Below, piece after piece: positions 36,906-51,100 of a DNA stretch of 64,000 nt; the stretch's first letter is position 1; each line of letters begins with the position of its first letter. Source of the stretch: Taenia hydatigena (taxonomy: Eukaryota; Platyhelminthes; Cestoda; Cyclophyllidea; Taeniidae); the NCBI GenBank assembly GCA_036345935.2, contig JADWOT020000006.1, forward strand, positions 8,220,519-8,284,518, read 5' to 3'. The notes below the pieces were generated by a model. That model saw nothing but the letters and a program-made list of their open reading frames with translations, was not told where the DNA came from and made no database searches. A program made the position numbers and the translations under genes.

Positions 36906-39900
36906 TAGACTTCGGTTGCAATGCGTTAAAAACAATTACTTACATAAAAGTGGTGTATTTTCCTACAGTTTAAATTAACTGTGGAATATTCGAAAATTTG
37001 ACCGACTTTTGTGATTTAGGAAACCTAATTATCAAGAACTAGGGGTTTCGCTTCGTTGTTTTCCTTTTCTATTTTTGAGTTAACCTACAAGTTGGCACTC
37101 GGTTTGTTAATTGTTAGCAAATTTTACAAATAGGCGTTAATTAAAATACTGATTTACAAATGCAATTATACACAAAACCGTCCCTGAGCTCTCAAAATGG
37201 GTGTTTAGTGTTTAGTGTCAGTCATAATTTTGAGCCTTTTTGAAAGATTTGGTAATTTGTAGTGACTGTGCTGTCAGATTTGGAGCGTTTCTGTTACATG
37301 TGCATCAGCTCAGAGCTGACGCTTTGACGTGTCCGGTAGGCTAATAGCGCGTCACTGTGCTGGTGCTGTTCGCAGCAAGTTGCGAAATGACGACGTTTTC
37401 AACCAACAGAATTAGTGATTACATCCCTCTAGTTCATCATTTGTCAAAGAAATGGTGCAGAATTTTAGACGAATGTTATTGCGACCGATATCCATTGTGA
37501 GAGAAACGCATGACATAAGGAATGAAACTTTCTCCAAAGTATTTTAGCACTATCACTACGATTTCAAACCAAGATTTGTATGTTTATAACAAAGCTGGAT
37601 TAAATAAACACGGTTAGAATTGTAGCGTCTCGAGACTGTCCTGAAGATAAAAGTCTTGGTACCAAGGCAGGTTGTTCATCATGGGCGTACAAAAGGGCTG
37701 GGGGTTGCTGGCATGGCCCGGATGCCATATCACCGAGCGAAAGTGCAATGGCGGCGTCTTAAATGCCCGCATTACCGGAACGAAGAGTTGAACGATCAAA
37801 ATTCTACTGAATATTCTATGAGAAATTGAGAAGGACGACAATAATTCGAGCATTCGTGCAAGTCACATTTTGGGAAGCCAATTTCATGGTAACCTGATTT
37901 ACCACCTTCTCTCGTAACCTCCGAAAGTAATGATTTTGGGTTGGACAAAGTTAATAGAACTTTCGTGCTGTTAAAGTGTTTTACTGGTTCTAAATTAAGT
38001 TATTTTTGAGCTATTCAAATTGCTCCTAAAAATATGCGAAATTTTAGGCATTTAGCCTACGCTTCTTGAAAACATCTACCATTTGGATAAAAGTTTCCTT
38101 TTTATGCTATCTAAAAACTTACGGCGTTACAGTTTAGGCAGCAGTTTCTTAAATCGTGTTTCGCCATTCCAGTTATCTGGGTTTTGCTTTGAATTTTTTA
38201 TCAACGAAGACTTCGGGCAATTTCCGCATGGTTTCACTTTTTCTAACAAAAATTTCTCCCTCAACTATTATCCTAGCGGCAGTATGCAGTGGCCAGCAAG
38301 TTGCTAAAAGTATGGTATAAATTTCGACTTGAATTTAATCCATTGGCTGAGAAGATCCGCCTGCTAATATAGACTAAAGGTGGTTACCTGCTAATGTGAT
38401 ATCTCCGGTCTTCATAAAGCCGAAGGACTTGAAGATCGCAATGATATTCAATTGAAAGGATTAAAGTTTCAACTGGAGACATTAAAGATGAAAGGTAATT
38501 TGAAATTTTCACTTTAGCTCGCAAGTTAATTGGACGTTTTGGATCGCATTAGACTCAGAATTTTTTGGTACACGGAGTAAACAACGCTTCCACTCCATTT
38601 TAGATAGAAATCATTTTTGTTGTTGAACTTCTTCAAGTAGAAATTGCGATTACTTGTGTAGTAGGGTGACTAGTAAAACCAGCAACAAGCCTGACTAATT
38701 TGACACACGATCCGGCCATACAGTTGATGAAGGCATAATCCATTCCCCATGTATGATGCTAAACCTGCATCAAGTGGACACGCGAGGAAGGTTTGTCAAT
38801 TTGATTTCACTTTTTGGTGTTGGAGTGATTAACAGGCTGTGTGTGGGTAGCCTTGATCCTCATAAACCAACCAGTCAAGAGCGCCCGACTTACAAGAGTG
38901 CCCCCCAGAGAATTCGGATTATCCCACAGTGTAAAAGCTTTCGTGCGGTTTACACTCGAAGGTGCAAAGCTCGGAAAGGGGGAGGGGCTCAAAGCAGCTG
39001 CTTTCACACAACTTATTGATCGTTCCCACAGCGTGGTATGAAATCAATGTATCGATCTCCACATTTATTGATCGTGTTGTACGGATTAGATCTAAAATTG
39101 GCTTGTAGTCTAAGAAATTAAAATAAATACATGTTTGAAGACAACGATGAAGGCGTGTAATTCTTTGTAAATTTCATCAGAAGACCAAAGTCCTCGATGA
39201 CCGAATTAGAAGTCAGTTTTGCATTGTACTACACAATTGGTCTGATGCTCCTACTAGGTCTTGTAAATCGCATTTTGTGGTCTGATTAGAAGCAATGCTA
39301 TTTCCGTTAATAATCTGCATTCCACTCATTACTACAGCCACCCTCTGGAAAAATCGTCATTCGGTTGCCTAATAAACTGGCACAGCCCAGGATTTCTATA
39401 GGCTACTGTAAAGCTGACTGAAAGGAAAATAACCAAATCCGTCTGATTTCATTCTATTTCACTCGGCAAAGTTGTACGAATGGAATGGTAATTCATGTTT
39501 TTAACTCAAGGGACTGCTTTTCATATCATTGTATCATAGTATGCGGAGAAGAATGGGTGATGTCATTGATTCCTATGGGTCTGTTAGATTTGGCAGTGCC
39601 AAGTTAGTCACACCAGCTTAAGCGCACAACGAGAGCCCAAAACAGAACCGGATGGCAAAATGATTCTAACAGGGAGCCCAGTTAATTCAACTTTTAGTAC
39701 GTTGCGTTGTATTGTTCTGAGTGGGTAATCAGTCCTACTGATAAGCGAAGGTGACAACAGTGTTGGTGGAGCAAATGCTAGTTTAATAGCTCGAAGCGTG
39801 GATGGGAAGGGCAACCAGACTAAACACAAGGCGACCCATGAGCGTTCATGCACCATAAAATGATGATGATGTGACGTAACTCATATGCAGGTATGGATGC

Positions 39901-42900
39901 GGATGTGAGGGCATACATTATGGTATGTGGGTGGCTCGTGTATCACTTAAGACTGTACCTTAACCGGCTTGTTGTGCATGAAGTGTCCCTAGACCTGGAA
40001 GTCTCAACTGCGTGCCTGAACAGCTAACACGGACGCTCGTATGCGTGGTCGTGTTGATCACTCTCCACCCGTGTGCGTGCATCTAACTGGCAGACGTGGT
40101 AGTACGGTGGGCAAGATAATGACAATAATGACTCAAATATAAGCATTGACTTTCAATGAGGAGGAAGAACGGCAAACAACAACTGAATTTGAAATTTTGT
40201 TATTAGTTTATGATTGCCTTGACAACAAATTTGCTATGAGCTCGATGACCTTCTCCTCAGTTGAAAGTGGAACCACCCCTTTCATACTTGATTCAATCCG
40301 TATTTTGCATCGAAATTCTTCAAAAATAGGTAATTACCAAGGCCTTTTTGCATTGACCCTTTGAATACGATCCTCGATGTTAAGCAAAAGGGTGCATAGT
40401 ATTCCTAACTCGGGTTATTTAGCTGGCCGCTTAAGATGAATTTGCGAACTCATAGATGCAACCAATAAAGGTGGACGTTTTCCGATCCAGAGTTGAACAG
40501 TCCATTTCAATGATAGGCCTTAATTCTACCTGAGCCCTCATACCACAGACGTGAGTGCAACGTTTATTTTCGTAGTGGCACTTTATTTGAGAGAACTTTG
40601 CCAAACCAGTGGACCACTAGTTGTACACCGAGGCGAGATTGGTAGAAGTTCTAGCAATATGTTCATCTGAAAGGGCAATAATTCTGCGGTCTTTTAAGAA
40701 CAAGCCATGTGAGCACGAAAATGGTGGGTATATCATCGCCAGTAGCTAGTTTCGACCGTTAAGGTACAGTATGCGTGACCCAGGAATAAGCGAAGAGCCC
40801 CAGCTCTCCCGCATTTATGTCTTATCAAATAACCCTGAGGACAAGAAGGCTATTAGCACGCAAAAAGTACATCACCTCGACGCTGGCCTATCGGGAGGGA
40901 AGCGAGGGCGGGACAGAGTGCGATGACTTCCAGAATGTTGGGAAATCGAACTTCCAGAACCTCGGGATGAAACACATTCTGGAGTAGCAAACAATCGAAG
41001 CAGCTTTCTTAAAAGGTTTAAAATGTATGTTTCCGCCACCCATTAGATTCCCTACCTTGTTATGTTCAATTCTACTTTCCGCCGGATCACAAGTTTACCA
41101 AGAAGACATGGCATGTTTGGTTTTGGCACACGCTTCAGTTGGCATTACTTCGTCTTGTTCTCGCTTTTAATGAACATTTACGTATAATCGTGATAAATCA
41201 ATCCTGAATCTTTAACTTAAAGAGAAATCTCGCAATGAAAAACGAGTGTGTTTAATGAACTCATAACTAAAGCATTTTACTGAAGAACCAACTGAAAAAT
41301 GGCCGACTGTCTGATCGACTTACTCATTTTTTACAAACCATGCAATCTTATTTTTGATGGTCTGAGGTCTTTGTATTATTTTAGCACCACAAAATAGGGC
41401 AACAAAATCAGAATAAAACAAAATTTTGGACATAAAAGCAGAAAAGGATTATAACCAATTTAATTTTTAACAAATAAAAACCAAATTTTTTTATCGGTGA
41501 GGAACAAATCCTATGACGCCACTCAGGTGCCATAAGCAAAAATGTTTTCCTTATAAGTTCGACTCGGTAGGAGCTTCCTGGATCTGCTTTCATTAACTAA
41601 AATAGTAAAAGTCGTGAGTGTTGGGGTGGAAAGACGGCGTTGCTGCATTTCACCGTCTTTTAAAGCACAAAAAGAACTCTGTGAAAGGTGAGTTGGCTCC
41701 TGTAATATTTATGTTCTTTAAATGTGCTTTGTAGGCCAGATGCGGGAGGACAATTCCAACCTGGTCATAGAGCAGCGTGGTCACACTCCCAGACTCTCTG
41801 AGAGTTGCTCTATATCAGCCCTCATCATGTAATAAAGATGTCTAGAAGCATTCAGCCTTCCAATTGTAAGGGCGAAAGAAGGGAAGAGGAGGAAAGGGAA
41901 GCGCCGTCATCAGCTCCAGCCCGTAACACTTTGCAGCAATTATTGCGAAGCGCATTCATCCGGATGGCTGAACACTGCTAACTGAGGAGGTGCTGACACC
42001 CGGTTCACTCCGACTGGTGGTAGTTCCTTCATGGAATTGCATTGATGTGCTGCAGGCGAGGGTGAGGGTTGCACTCGTCCCACCGATGTTTGGCACTCTC
42101 ATTGCTTGCGAGTTTCCTTCAAATGCACTAAAATGTATTGGGACACATTTGTAATCATTTTATTAACTCGTATTACCTTCCCCTCGCTTTACATTCCCAT
42201 ATTAGAGCAACGAATTCGCGAGGATTGAGCGATTTCCCACTGATAGAGTTCTGTTGCCACGCTTCAAAATGGCACCATTCTAACTTCTTTTTGAGGTTGT
42301 CAGATTTTAATGTTTCACCAGGTGTATATCGACAATATGAATTGCAGCGCTGCATTCAAATTTCCTTTGACACGTCTTAACGCTAGCAACTTCCAAAATA
42401 TATAAGCTTCCAGAGCCAAACCTATTGACCATTTTAGGTGTTCGCTCACAACACATGCTCAATTACCCACCCTTAGGTCAAAAAATTGACTGCATTTAAG
42501 ATTATCTCTTTTGAAAGATATTGACACTGATTCTGTGCATTCACTCTCATTCACTGTTTTGTTCTCGTCTCGATTAGTGCTTTCCTTCGACATTCTGATG
42601 AAGTAGTTGTAAAGTTCCACTTACGTGCATTGAGGCTGTCAATGTCGTAGTGAATGCATTGCCAATTGATCTCAATTCGAAGTTTTTATTTTTTGAAAAC
42701 GAATGCCTTTTCAACTGAAAATTTGCTGAATCATTCACGCGCTCACGAAACTCCTACCATGCAAACAAAAGGAATTGCGAAATTCATTCCCCAATTTGCA
42801 AGCTCCTTTCCGTGCGCTCTGTGGCAGCATCACTCCCATGAGCGTTGATGCGTTACTCCTTTGCCACTCCGATAACATGTGAATAAGGCCCTCACATTGT

Positions 42901-45900
42901 TCTGACAAAATTAATTCCAGTTTCGCGAAAAGTCCGAAAATCACAACACCCAAAGGGTTTCAGAATCGTGTTTACCTTAGCTTAATGGATAAATTTGTTG
43001 CATCGAAGCTAGACAAACTCAAACGTGTTTTCGGCTACCCATCACCTTTTCGACAGTACTGAATGGTAGACTGCGTTAAAATACTGTAAATAACAAACAT
43101 TTGCATTAAATATTTGACTTGACAGCATAAGACAGTCCCAAATTAACAATTGCATCGATGGCTCCGGCACTTATCTAAGTCGAAATGCACTAAGCATATT
43201 TAAACGACAAAAATTCGGGGTTGGTGTGCGACCAAAATCCCATCTACTGAGTGAAGGAATTAGAGCCTGTATTGTGCGTTTATTCAGACCATTGACCGCT
43301 AGATATTTCATACAAAAATGGAACTGAGCGTTTTCTCTCACAACTGGTGGATGTATTTTAGCACAGTTACCCGTATTTGCGCTTCTTAATTTTACCCATG
43401 AAATGGAGAAAACGGTATTCGACCGCAGTGTCAATCACCCAGACTTCTGGGGGGAATCTTAAAAACTCTGCCACTCCTAATGTTATTTCTATCTTACTGC
43501 AGTGTCCCGCTCTCTTTGCAAACCGCAAGTCACTTATGCATGAATGACTGGTTCGAGAGTTAAAAGTGACACTTATGTGTGGACTTGCCAGATCTGGCCC
43601 CTCTCCCACCCCGGCAACAGCGTCAGAGTTGGGATGACCTTTGAGCAATCACGTGGCTGTTGGGGTGTGCATTTGCACTATTTATCACGCGGCTTCGACA
43701 GCAACAAAAGCCTACTTCCGTTATGATTAAGAGCTGGCCGATGCGAATCACGGTGAACCAGTTTATTGAAAGCCTAAATAATGGCCTTTTGAAGGCTGAT
43801 TAAAAAAGTCAATTTGGATAAACACTTCAGCCCCAACTCCCACTGCCTAAAGCTGATGTTTATCTTCAAATTCTCAACTGTTTTATGCTTTATAAATGGC
43901 CTAATAAAAAGCAAGAGGCAGAGTGTTGCTTGTTATTGCTAATGATATGAATGCACTGCCGGAGCGACGATGGTTATCTCATTCTAAATTAGGAACAACC
44001 CATCCACATAATTAGTGTTCACTTTTTATTAAAATGTTGTTATCTATCCCGCAATTTTTTCGCGGCGCCAGTCATCACAAATACTCTAGGCGCAGTTCTA
44101 AACAAGAAAGGAAAAGTGGAAATGCAAGGGTCTTTATGGCGAAAATCCGACGGGCGACGGACGGCGCATTGTGTTGACTCACTGGGGCGTGTAATTGTTT
44201 GCAAAATGCGAAAGAGATGTTTTCAGGTAAGACACAGTCCCACTGGAAAAGGGAGTCAATGCAAACTATTTAACAGACAAGTGCATTGATCGCAAAAGCA
44301 TGAGATATTAACCCTTTCACTACAACGGTCGCATTGGAAAATCAACCACCACCACCCACATGTGTTCTGCTATTCTGGCCGTCATTAGTTTTCTTCGAAC
44401 CTTTAAGATGCTGCCCAAAAATTAAAAAAAAAACAGCAATTGTACTCAGACCAGCATCATTTGACAGTTATTCGGTTAGGTTAAATCCGACCGATGTGTT
44501 TGGGGCACGGCTCAGTGCAACCAATGTTCATAGGTCAGTGGGGGCCACGTCGCATTATTGTGACCTCAGGTCCAGATGATGAAATTGGAGCGTCACGTAC
44601 AAATAGTGGCGTTAAGGTGAAAATGTGATCGCCTACCGTCGCAGCTGATTTGCGACTCTGTTTGAGACCGGGCTTTGTAAAGTGGTACAGAGGTCTTCAA
44701 GTCCATGGGCAGCTAGCAGGTAAGCAAATAACAGACTCATGAGGCCGAGTAAAATCCATGATTCCAGCTTTATTTCTGAAGCTGCAGTTAGCCAAATCTC
44801 GATTGGTTGACCCAAATTGCAGGTTTATTCGGCGGAATGAATCGAGCATTTATGAAATCGTTATAACCACCAATGCTAATATAGTACAAATGTGAATGTA
44901 AAGAAGTTGTTTTCATGGCCAAAAAAGCGTAAACGAAACGGTTCCCAGCCGAGTTGCGCACTTTGAAATTTGTCACATGTTCATACCTCGGATGGATATT
45001 ACACCCAGACGCTCGTAAACACAATGAACAGATGTCAGAATATACAATTACAAACCAATGATTCCCACCAGGCTGTTTATGCAATTTGGTGATCATGACA
45101 GCTGTTAATGAATGCTCAGTGCACGCACCGAATGGCAATAGGCGGTGTTCGGGGCTCTTGCGAACCACGATCGCCTTCATAACTGGAGCAAAATGTGTTG
45201 TATCCTTCAGCCAGGTGCTTCGGCTTACCTTCTGGTCGCGATTAGCATAGGTGATGATGTCTTTGTGACGGCCATCTAGAGGAGGTGGATGAAGGACAAT
45301 AAACTGCCTTAGTGCACATTTGGATTAGTCAGTCGAAGAGCAAACTATGCATTAAGTTAATAGGTAACAATATGGACACGCATTCAAATGGTCACTCGAA
45401 AGACGTATTTCGCACAGTTCGCATCTCACTAGGTGGTAGCGACGAGAGACATCTGAACAAATTTGAGTTTCCCAACCATTTCCAGCATTGAAATCTAGTC
45501 TTCAAAAATAAACAAATGTGTGCATAAATTGTGCAAAACGAGACAGTCCAATTTTCGGACTAGAATCTCCGATGTGGAACATGCTGAGACGCAGTGTCCC
45601 ACAAAGCGACACTTGAAATTACGCAGTCAGACAGCACTGTAACCGGTCACAGAGCCTCCACGAACAAAATTTGATGCAAGCAAAACTAAAAGATGGTGCT
45701 GAGATGCTGAGAGTTAGTTTGTACTCGAGTGGGCAAAATGAGCAACAGCTTTCAAATGCAGTGAGCGACTATTAATCACCACTCGCGGCTTGTCTGACCC
45801 ATTACATACTCTCCAAGTCACTCATTATTATTATTATTATTAGCAATCATTAATGTTTCCATGCATCACTTTCAACCTGGCAACAAAATGGCTCTTCTCT

Positions 45901-47779
45901 TCTTGCTTCCAAAGCCATGTGGGCATAGACAAGAGTTGCTGTTCTATCAAGGAATGTGGAAATTAACAAAGTTGGAGCTATTCACAGCTACCCGACTTGA
46001 GGACCAAATACCAAAGCCACTTTTTTTTACATTAACAATTATTTTACTGCAAGGAAACTCCACAGCCAGTGTGTGATTGGATTACGGCAGGTCCACGAGA
46101 CCAAATCAATTGACGCAGTCAACCAGATCGCCAAAATATTTTGCCTTACGGCGTTCATTTCTAGAGCATAAACCAAATTCCAAATTGTCCCGTGCTGCAA
46201 ACAGAAAGCATGAATTGATGAGATCTACCAATCACTTTTGAAATCTGATTATCCTGAACCTCCGATACATGGAGCTGTGTTTTTGAGTTGTCTGCGAGGG
46301 GCTGCTGAAGTGTGCCTGTCGGTGTGAACAACAGTTGGAGGTTCAAAATAGTCTGCGATTCCAATTTCACCTAACGCTGTCATTGCTCAGTTTCGACATT
46401 GGATAATGGTGCTGCAGTGACGCGCAACAACCTGCTGATCATATTCACGATTTGAGTCACGACCTCTCAACTTTACCCCAATTTGAGTTCGGGAAACTGA
46501 TTTTGCACTGGAGTCTTTTCATTTACTCTATCTGACTGCAAAGACAAAAAAAGGAACTTATCCTCATTAGCCAGTTCTTGGCATCGAATATAAACGAATT
46601 CAGGAATGAGTTTCTGGTACATACATCCTTAGACAATAAGAGCATTGTGCTACTGAATGAAATCCCCATCATTTTTCTTTAAAAAAATGAAATGGTAAAA
46701 GGCGCTTTTTGGCGTTTTCATGTTGAGGTTTATAGATATCTGTGGCAAATGTTAAAGCGCGGCTGCTTGATTCTAGAGAAAATGCAGATTGGATGAATGG
46801 CAAATTGATAATTAGGGAATGTTAATCAGGGTTACAGATCAGACTTGCCTATTTTTGAGGATGTTTTCGAAGTCCGTAATAAAGGCGTCTTCACCGTCGT
46901 CATCTTTGACGACTTGTATCAACACACTGTTAAGCGGTCCCTGCGGAGGCGATACAACTCCCGCGTAAACTCAACACCTTTCTGCCAATAAATTCTTGAA
47001 TGCCATCTAAAGGAGAAAGGCGGCATTAGTTCAAAGGAACCTCAGTTGGCTGCTAAAGGTTTGGACCCTTGGGCGGCCCTGGAGTGGCCATCAAAAGTTC
47101 TTCTAAACATTTTTAAAGGTTAACTATCTAAAGCTGTCACAGTGCTTCTCACATTAAAATTGGTAATTTATCCGTTAAACCATAGCATTTTTTACTATTT
47201 ACAAAAGGCAGGCTCATTGGGTTGCCGTAAATGGGCAATAATGCAGCAAAATCAATGCTATAGAGCTAGCTATTCTACTCTGAACATCTGAAATAATTGG
47301 ACAAATTTAAAACCTTAAGTTCATTCGGTAATTCCTAAAAATTTAATATTATCCATCGTGCCTTTTCAAACCTGAAAGTTTCACCATTTGTTCCAGCTGC
47401 TAACCCATTCCAGTCTCAGAATTTCTAATGCCATACCTACTTGCATCCATTTTTTGTGTCTCAGATTTGTGACAACAGACAGTCTCGATGTTGGATAAAA
47501 CTGTCGAAATGCAGACGTCTCGCACGCATTCTCTGGTCCCGTGACGATTCCGAATTCATGCTGCTAAGTGAGTGTTTATGCGACTGAGAAAAAACCGAGT
47601 GAATTCTGCAATTAACCGCTAATTAGCCGCGCCAGACAGGTAATCATGACCTTACTATTCGATCTGTCGAGGCAAATGATTTGGCTCCATTGTTCCAGAC
47701 ATAAAAAAATTAACAGTGGGAGAAATCAGTTCAATTTGACTACTGAACTTCGGTCTATCAGCTAGCGAGATAGCTCCTG
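36906..47779. other. Gene-poor stretch
   Basis: This is largely AT-rich with many short open frames. None has a recognisable domain, a paired promoter or a repeat partner. A short (ATT)n run lies at 45824-45841. Slightly GC-richer patches near 39.6-40.1, 41.6-42.1 and 43.55-43.7 kb are unassigned. Confidence 0.4.
45824..45841 (+). repeat. (ATT)n trinucleotide run
   Basis: Six uninterrupted ATT units in AT-rich DNA, a simple microsatellite. Confidence 0.9.
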
Positions 47780-48165
47780 CGCCTCGCTACGATGACTTGC
47801 TGTAACTTGCATGCCATTGTTTATTTGCCTGTGTTGTCAAGCCGTGACATGCATCAGTCTAATCGGCACACTATTCCACCCCTATATGCTCAAGTAAAAA
47901 CACTCACATTATGCTGCGTCGGTGAAGCCAGCCTGATGGATGTGCTTCCCATTCTTACACCTTACGAGACGGGACCGACTTGGTAGAGGGACTGCGGAAG
48001 CCAGCTTCCTCACAGACGATTGCGTCGCAACTGGCGAAGGCGAGGTGTGTGGTGACAGAGCGTACCGCCCAGACAGGGTGCAGAAACAATTTGAGTGCGT
48101 TGAGTGATGAATCACCACAAGTTGATGCATGCAGCTCAGGAGGACGCTTCATTGTTCACACTTGA
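47780..48165 (-). repeat. Dispersed repeat family B, copy 2 (inverted relative to copy 1)
   Basis: On the minus strand this matches 10815-11220 with scattered substitutions and indels. It lies between AT-rich flanks and has no recognisable gene. The similar peptides from the two copies reflect shared nucleotide ancestry and do not show a protein-coding family. Confidence 0.8.
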
Positions 48166-51100
48166 TAACACCGCAGAATTGCACGTCACCGGTGGCAAAT
48201 TGACTAGGGGATTGGAGACTGGGGTGTGGAGAACAGGAGTTAGTCATGTTAGAAGTGAATGGTGAGGAAGTGGTTCACTGAAGTCCAAAGTCGAGGTGGG
48301 GGCTAAGCAGGTGGGCTGTAAGCACATGTATTAGCGGTAGATGGCAGACGATGAGCCCAAAGGCCAGCGTCTTGCGCCTCGCTCCTTGAGCCTCACCAAG
48401 CCGAGTCGTCGGGATGGGTTTTTCGCCAACTAACTGACTGACTGACCAACTGTCATATGTTAGGGGATGACTTTTTAAATCTTCAATACTTTTCCATGAG
48501 TTCTTTAAAAGGCCTCGGCGTGACTCAACGCAGATATTTTACTATTTTCGTCACGTCATATTCATTTGGTGATTGCTATTGCGCTGAGATATAGAACCGT
48601 CAATGGACAAAGTAATAATATTATAGTAAGTAACAAAACTAAAAAAATCGAACACCTTTATTGCACACTTGAAGACGAGGTGGAGGACAATATTAGAAAA
48701 GTGGCTTTAACAGGCTTACTGGCCTACGACACATAAAGAATGAAATATTTTAAAGGCTTTAGGCAGCATTTAACGTTGTTTATTCGCATGAAAAAAGACA
48801 TGAATGAGTTAGCATGTTGTTGTCTTTTGTAAGGTTGAAAACATAAGTCCAATAGTGTGAAAGCCGAGCACCAGTTTTTAGATTCTCTTCAAAACATCCT
48901 AACCAATTTGCAGCGCCAATTACTCTAGAACAGCACTTCTGGCACATAGAGATTGCTAAATGCTTTGAAATTTGCATTTGCGCAAGAGCCATTCCTCTGA
49001 AAATGCAAAATGGTAATGTACTCGTTTCTGGTCCTCAAGCATCACTATGAAGTGCAAGAAGGGCAACAGTTCAGAAATGTGCGGTACCTTCTTTAAATCA
49101 ACCCAATTTTTTGTCAGGTCGCGAACCTCTTTATTAAAAGCATCGGTGCGAGATTTAATTGCCTTGTTAATCTGTTACTAGTTTCAATGCTTCTATAAAA
49201 TGCTTTCGCTAAAGTATTTCAAAGGAGTTTTGAGACACTCTGATTCCACACAGCGTGTCAATTTCATCAGACAACAACACGCGTCGTCAGACCGCCAACG
49301 AAACCTCTCGTTATGTCGCCGACACAGAAGCCGTGAGGGAATTTAAGCGAAGGCAGGCTACAGGACAGAAGAGGGAAATGCAAAACATGGATTCTGCGGT
49401 CGCTTTTGCCAGTTCAGTAGAAGTCGATAAAACGTGATCCCAATTAAGTTAATTTTTTGTGGATTTGTGAACCAAGTCCTCCTCATATTTCGTATGAAAA
49501 GACTTCTATACTTCGAAAATGCTAACCGAACCGAAGAGGAAGTAGTCATACAGACCGAAATGCTAATACGCGATTGAACAAAAAACGCCTAATAAAGCAC
49601 TTTAATACGCATTTTAAGGGGTATCAGTTATGAATGGCGTTGTGTTAGCACAACAGAAGTCACGTTGATTTGTAAAATGCATAAGTCTCGAAGAATACAT
49701 CTGCGTGAGTAATGATTGCATGATAGTCTGGAATTTTCCAACGAAACAAGCTCATAATTAGAGCGACTGCTTTGGAGCTCCGTACTAAATTTGCCGATTA
49801 ATTGGAAAGAAACTCGTGTCACTACCGTCACGTGAGGAGCATCTCGTAGCCGTAATATTCAGTATTAATCCAAATGGCAATCACCTCTTCCAATTCGTTT
49901 GCCATAAAGACCGCCTTTAAATCTTAAAGTACGGTAGTATTTACAGCAAAGAATGCCAAATTTGTTACTCTCGGATCGCCACGTTCACGAGCGGTGAGAC
50001 CTGAGGCAACAACCACTCCCGTTGCCCCTCCTCGCTTCCCACTTCTCTGTTTACATGACCGTTTTCCCCTTTTACCTCACCCTTACACCGTCATCCGTAC
50101 TGCCTGCGCAGCTTTCGCCATTTTTCATCTCAAAATGGCCCAGGTTTTGGCCAAGTAAGATGATGACACGTTGTAACATGCTGAAAGCACATGCACCTTC
50201 AGCAGCCATGCGCTTCGAACGCGTATGAAGCTCCTCAACATGTTCTTTTTTTCCTTTTAAGGTTCATACGTCTGGAGTGAATGGCGAGAATCTTATCTTA
50301 ATAAAAGTTGCAGGAAAATTCGTCAAAAGCCTCCATCATTTGCTCATTTGTGCGTTGAAACTGACCACTTTAAACAGCTAGCAGTCTAGCAGTTCTTTTA
50401 CGCAATGGCGATTTTGGAGCCTCAACTGAGAATTTATCTTCATCTCTTGGCGAATTAGCTGCGTGAAGGCTAAACACCACAAAATTGCTTCGGATCTCTG
50501 CCTAAAAAAAAATTGTTGGCACCGACGCAAAATCAACTCAGCACTTCGATGTATCAGCCATGAAGGGTGATTAGAGCACCTTCGCATTACCATGACATCT
50601 GGAGTTCGCATATCATCTTTGCCAAGTTCTTTTTTTGAGAATATGTGCATGCAATGGCGAATTTGTAGCATAAAATTTAAGCAGTAAACCGCAATTATTT
50701 AAAAACAAATGCTCCTAATCATCTTCAGCCCTTGGATCCCATCTGATTGACGAAATCATCAATGCGATAGCCAATCTTAATATCACTGTCTCAGTGATTT
50801 TGACACTTTTCTTTTACAACCTTGCTGTAAATTGTGGTTTGTGTTTACTTTTAAAAGTAGTCAGGTAATGTGTGATGCCAAAACATTTACCTGTTTTCAC
50901 ATTATTGACGAAAGTTTTGATTAAACTCAGATATAACCACGTCCACTGCCGTATCATAGGAAACTCCATCACCACATTTGAGGTGATTTCGTTGTTCCTT
51001 TGTGTTACCAATGTTCCCAACATCGAAATGACCAATTTAATTACTGCTCTAAAATTGAAAAAAAGTTTAATTTTTTATAGATCAGTGGGGTTTTTCAATC

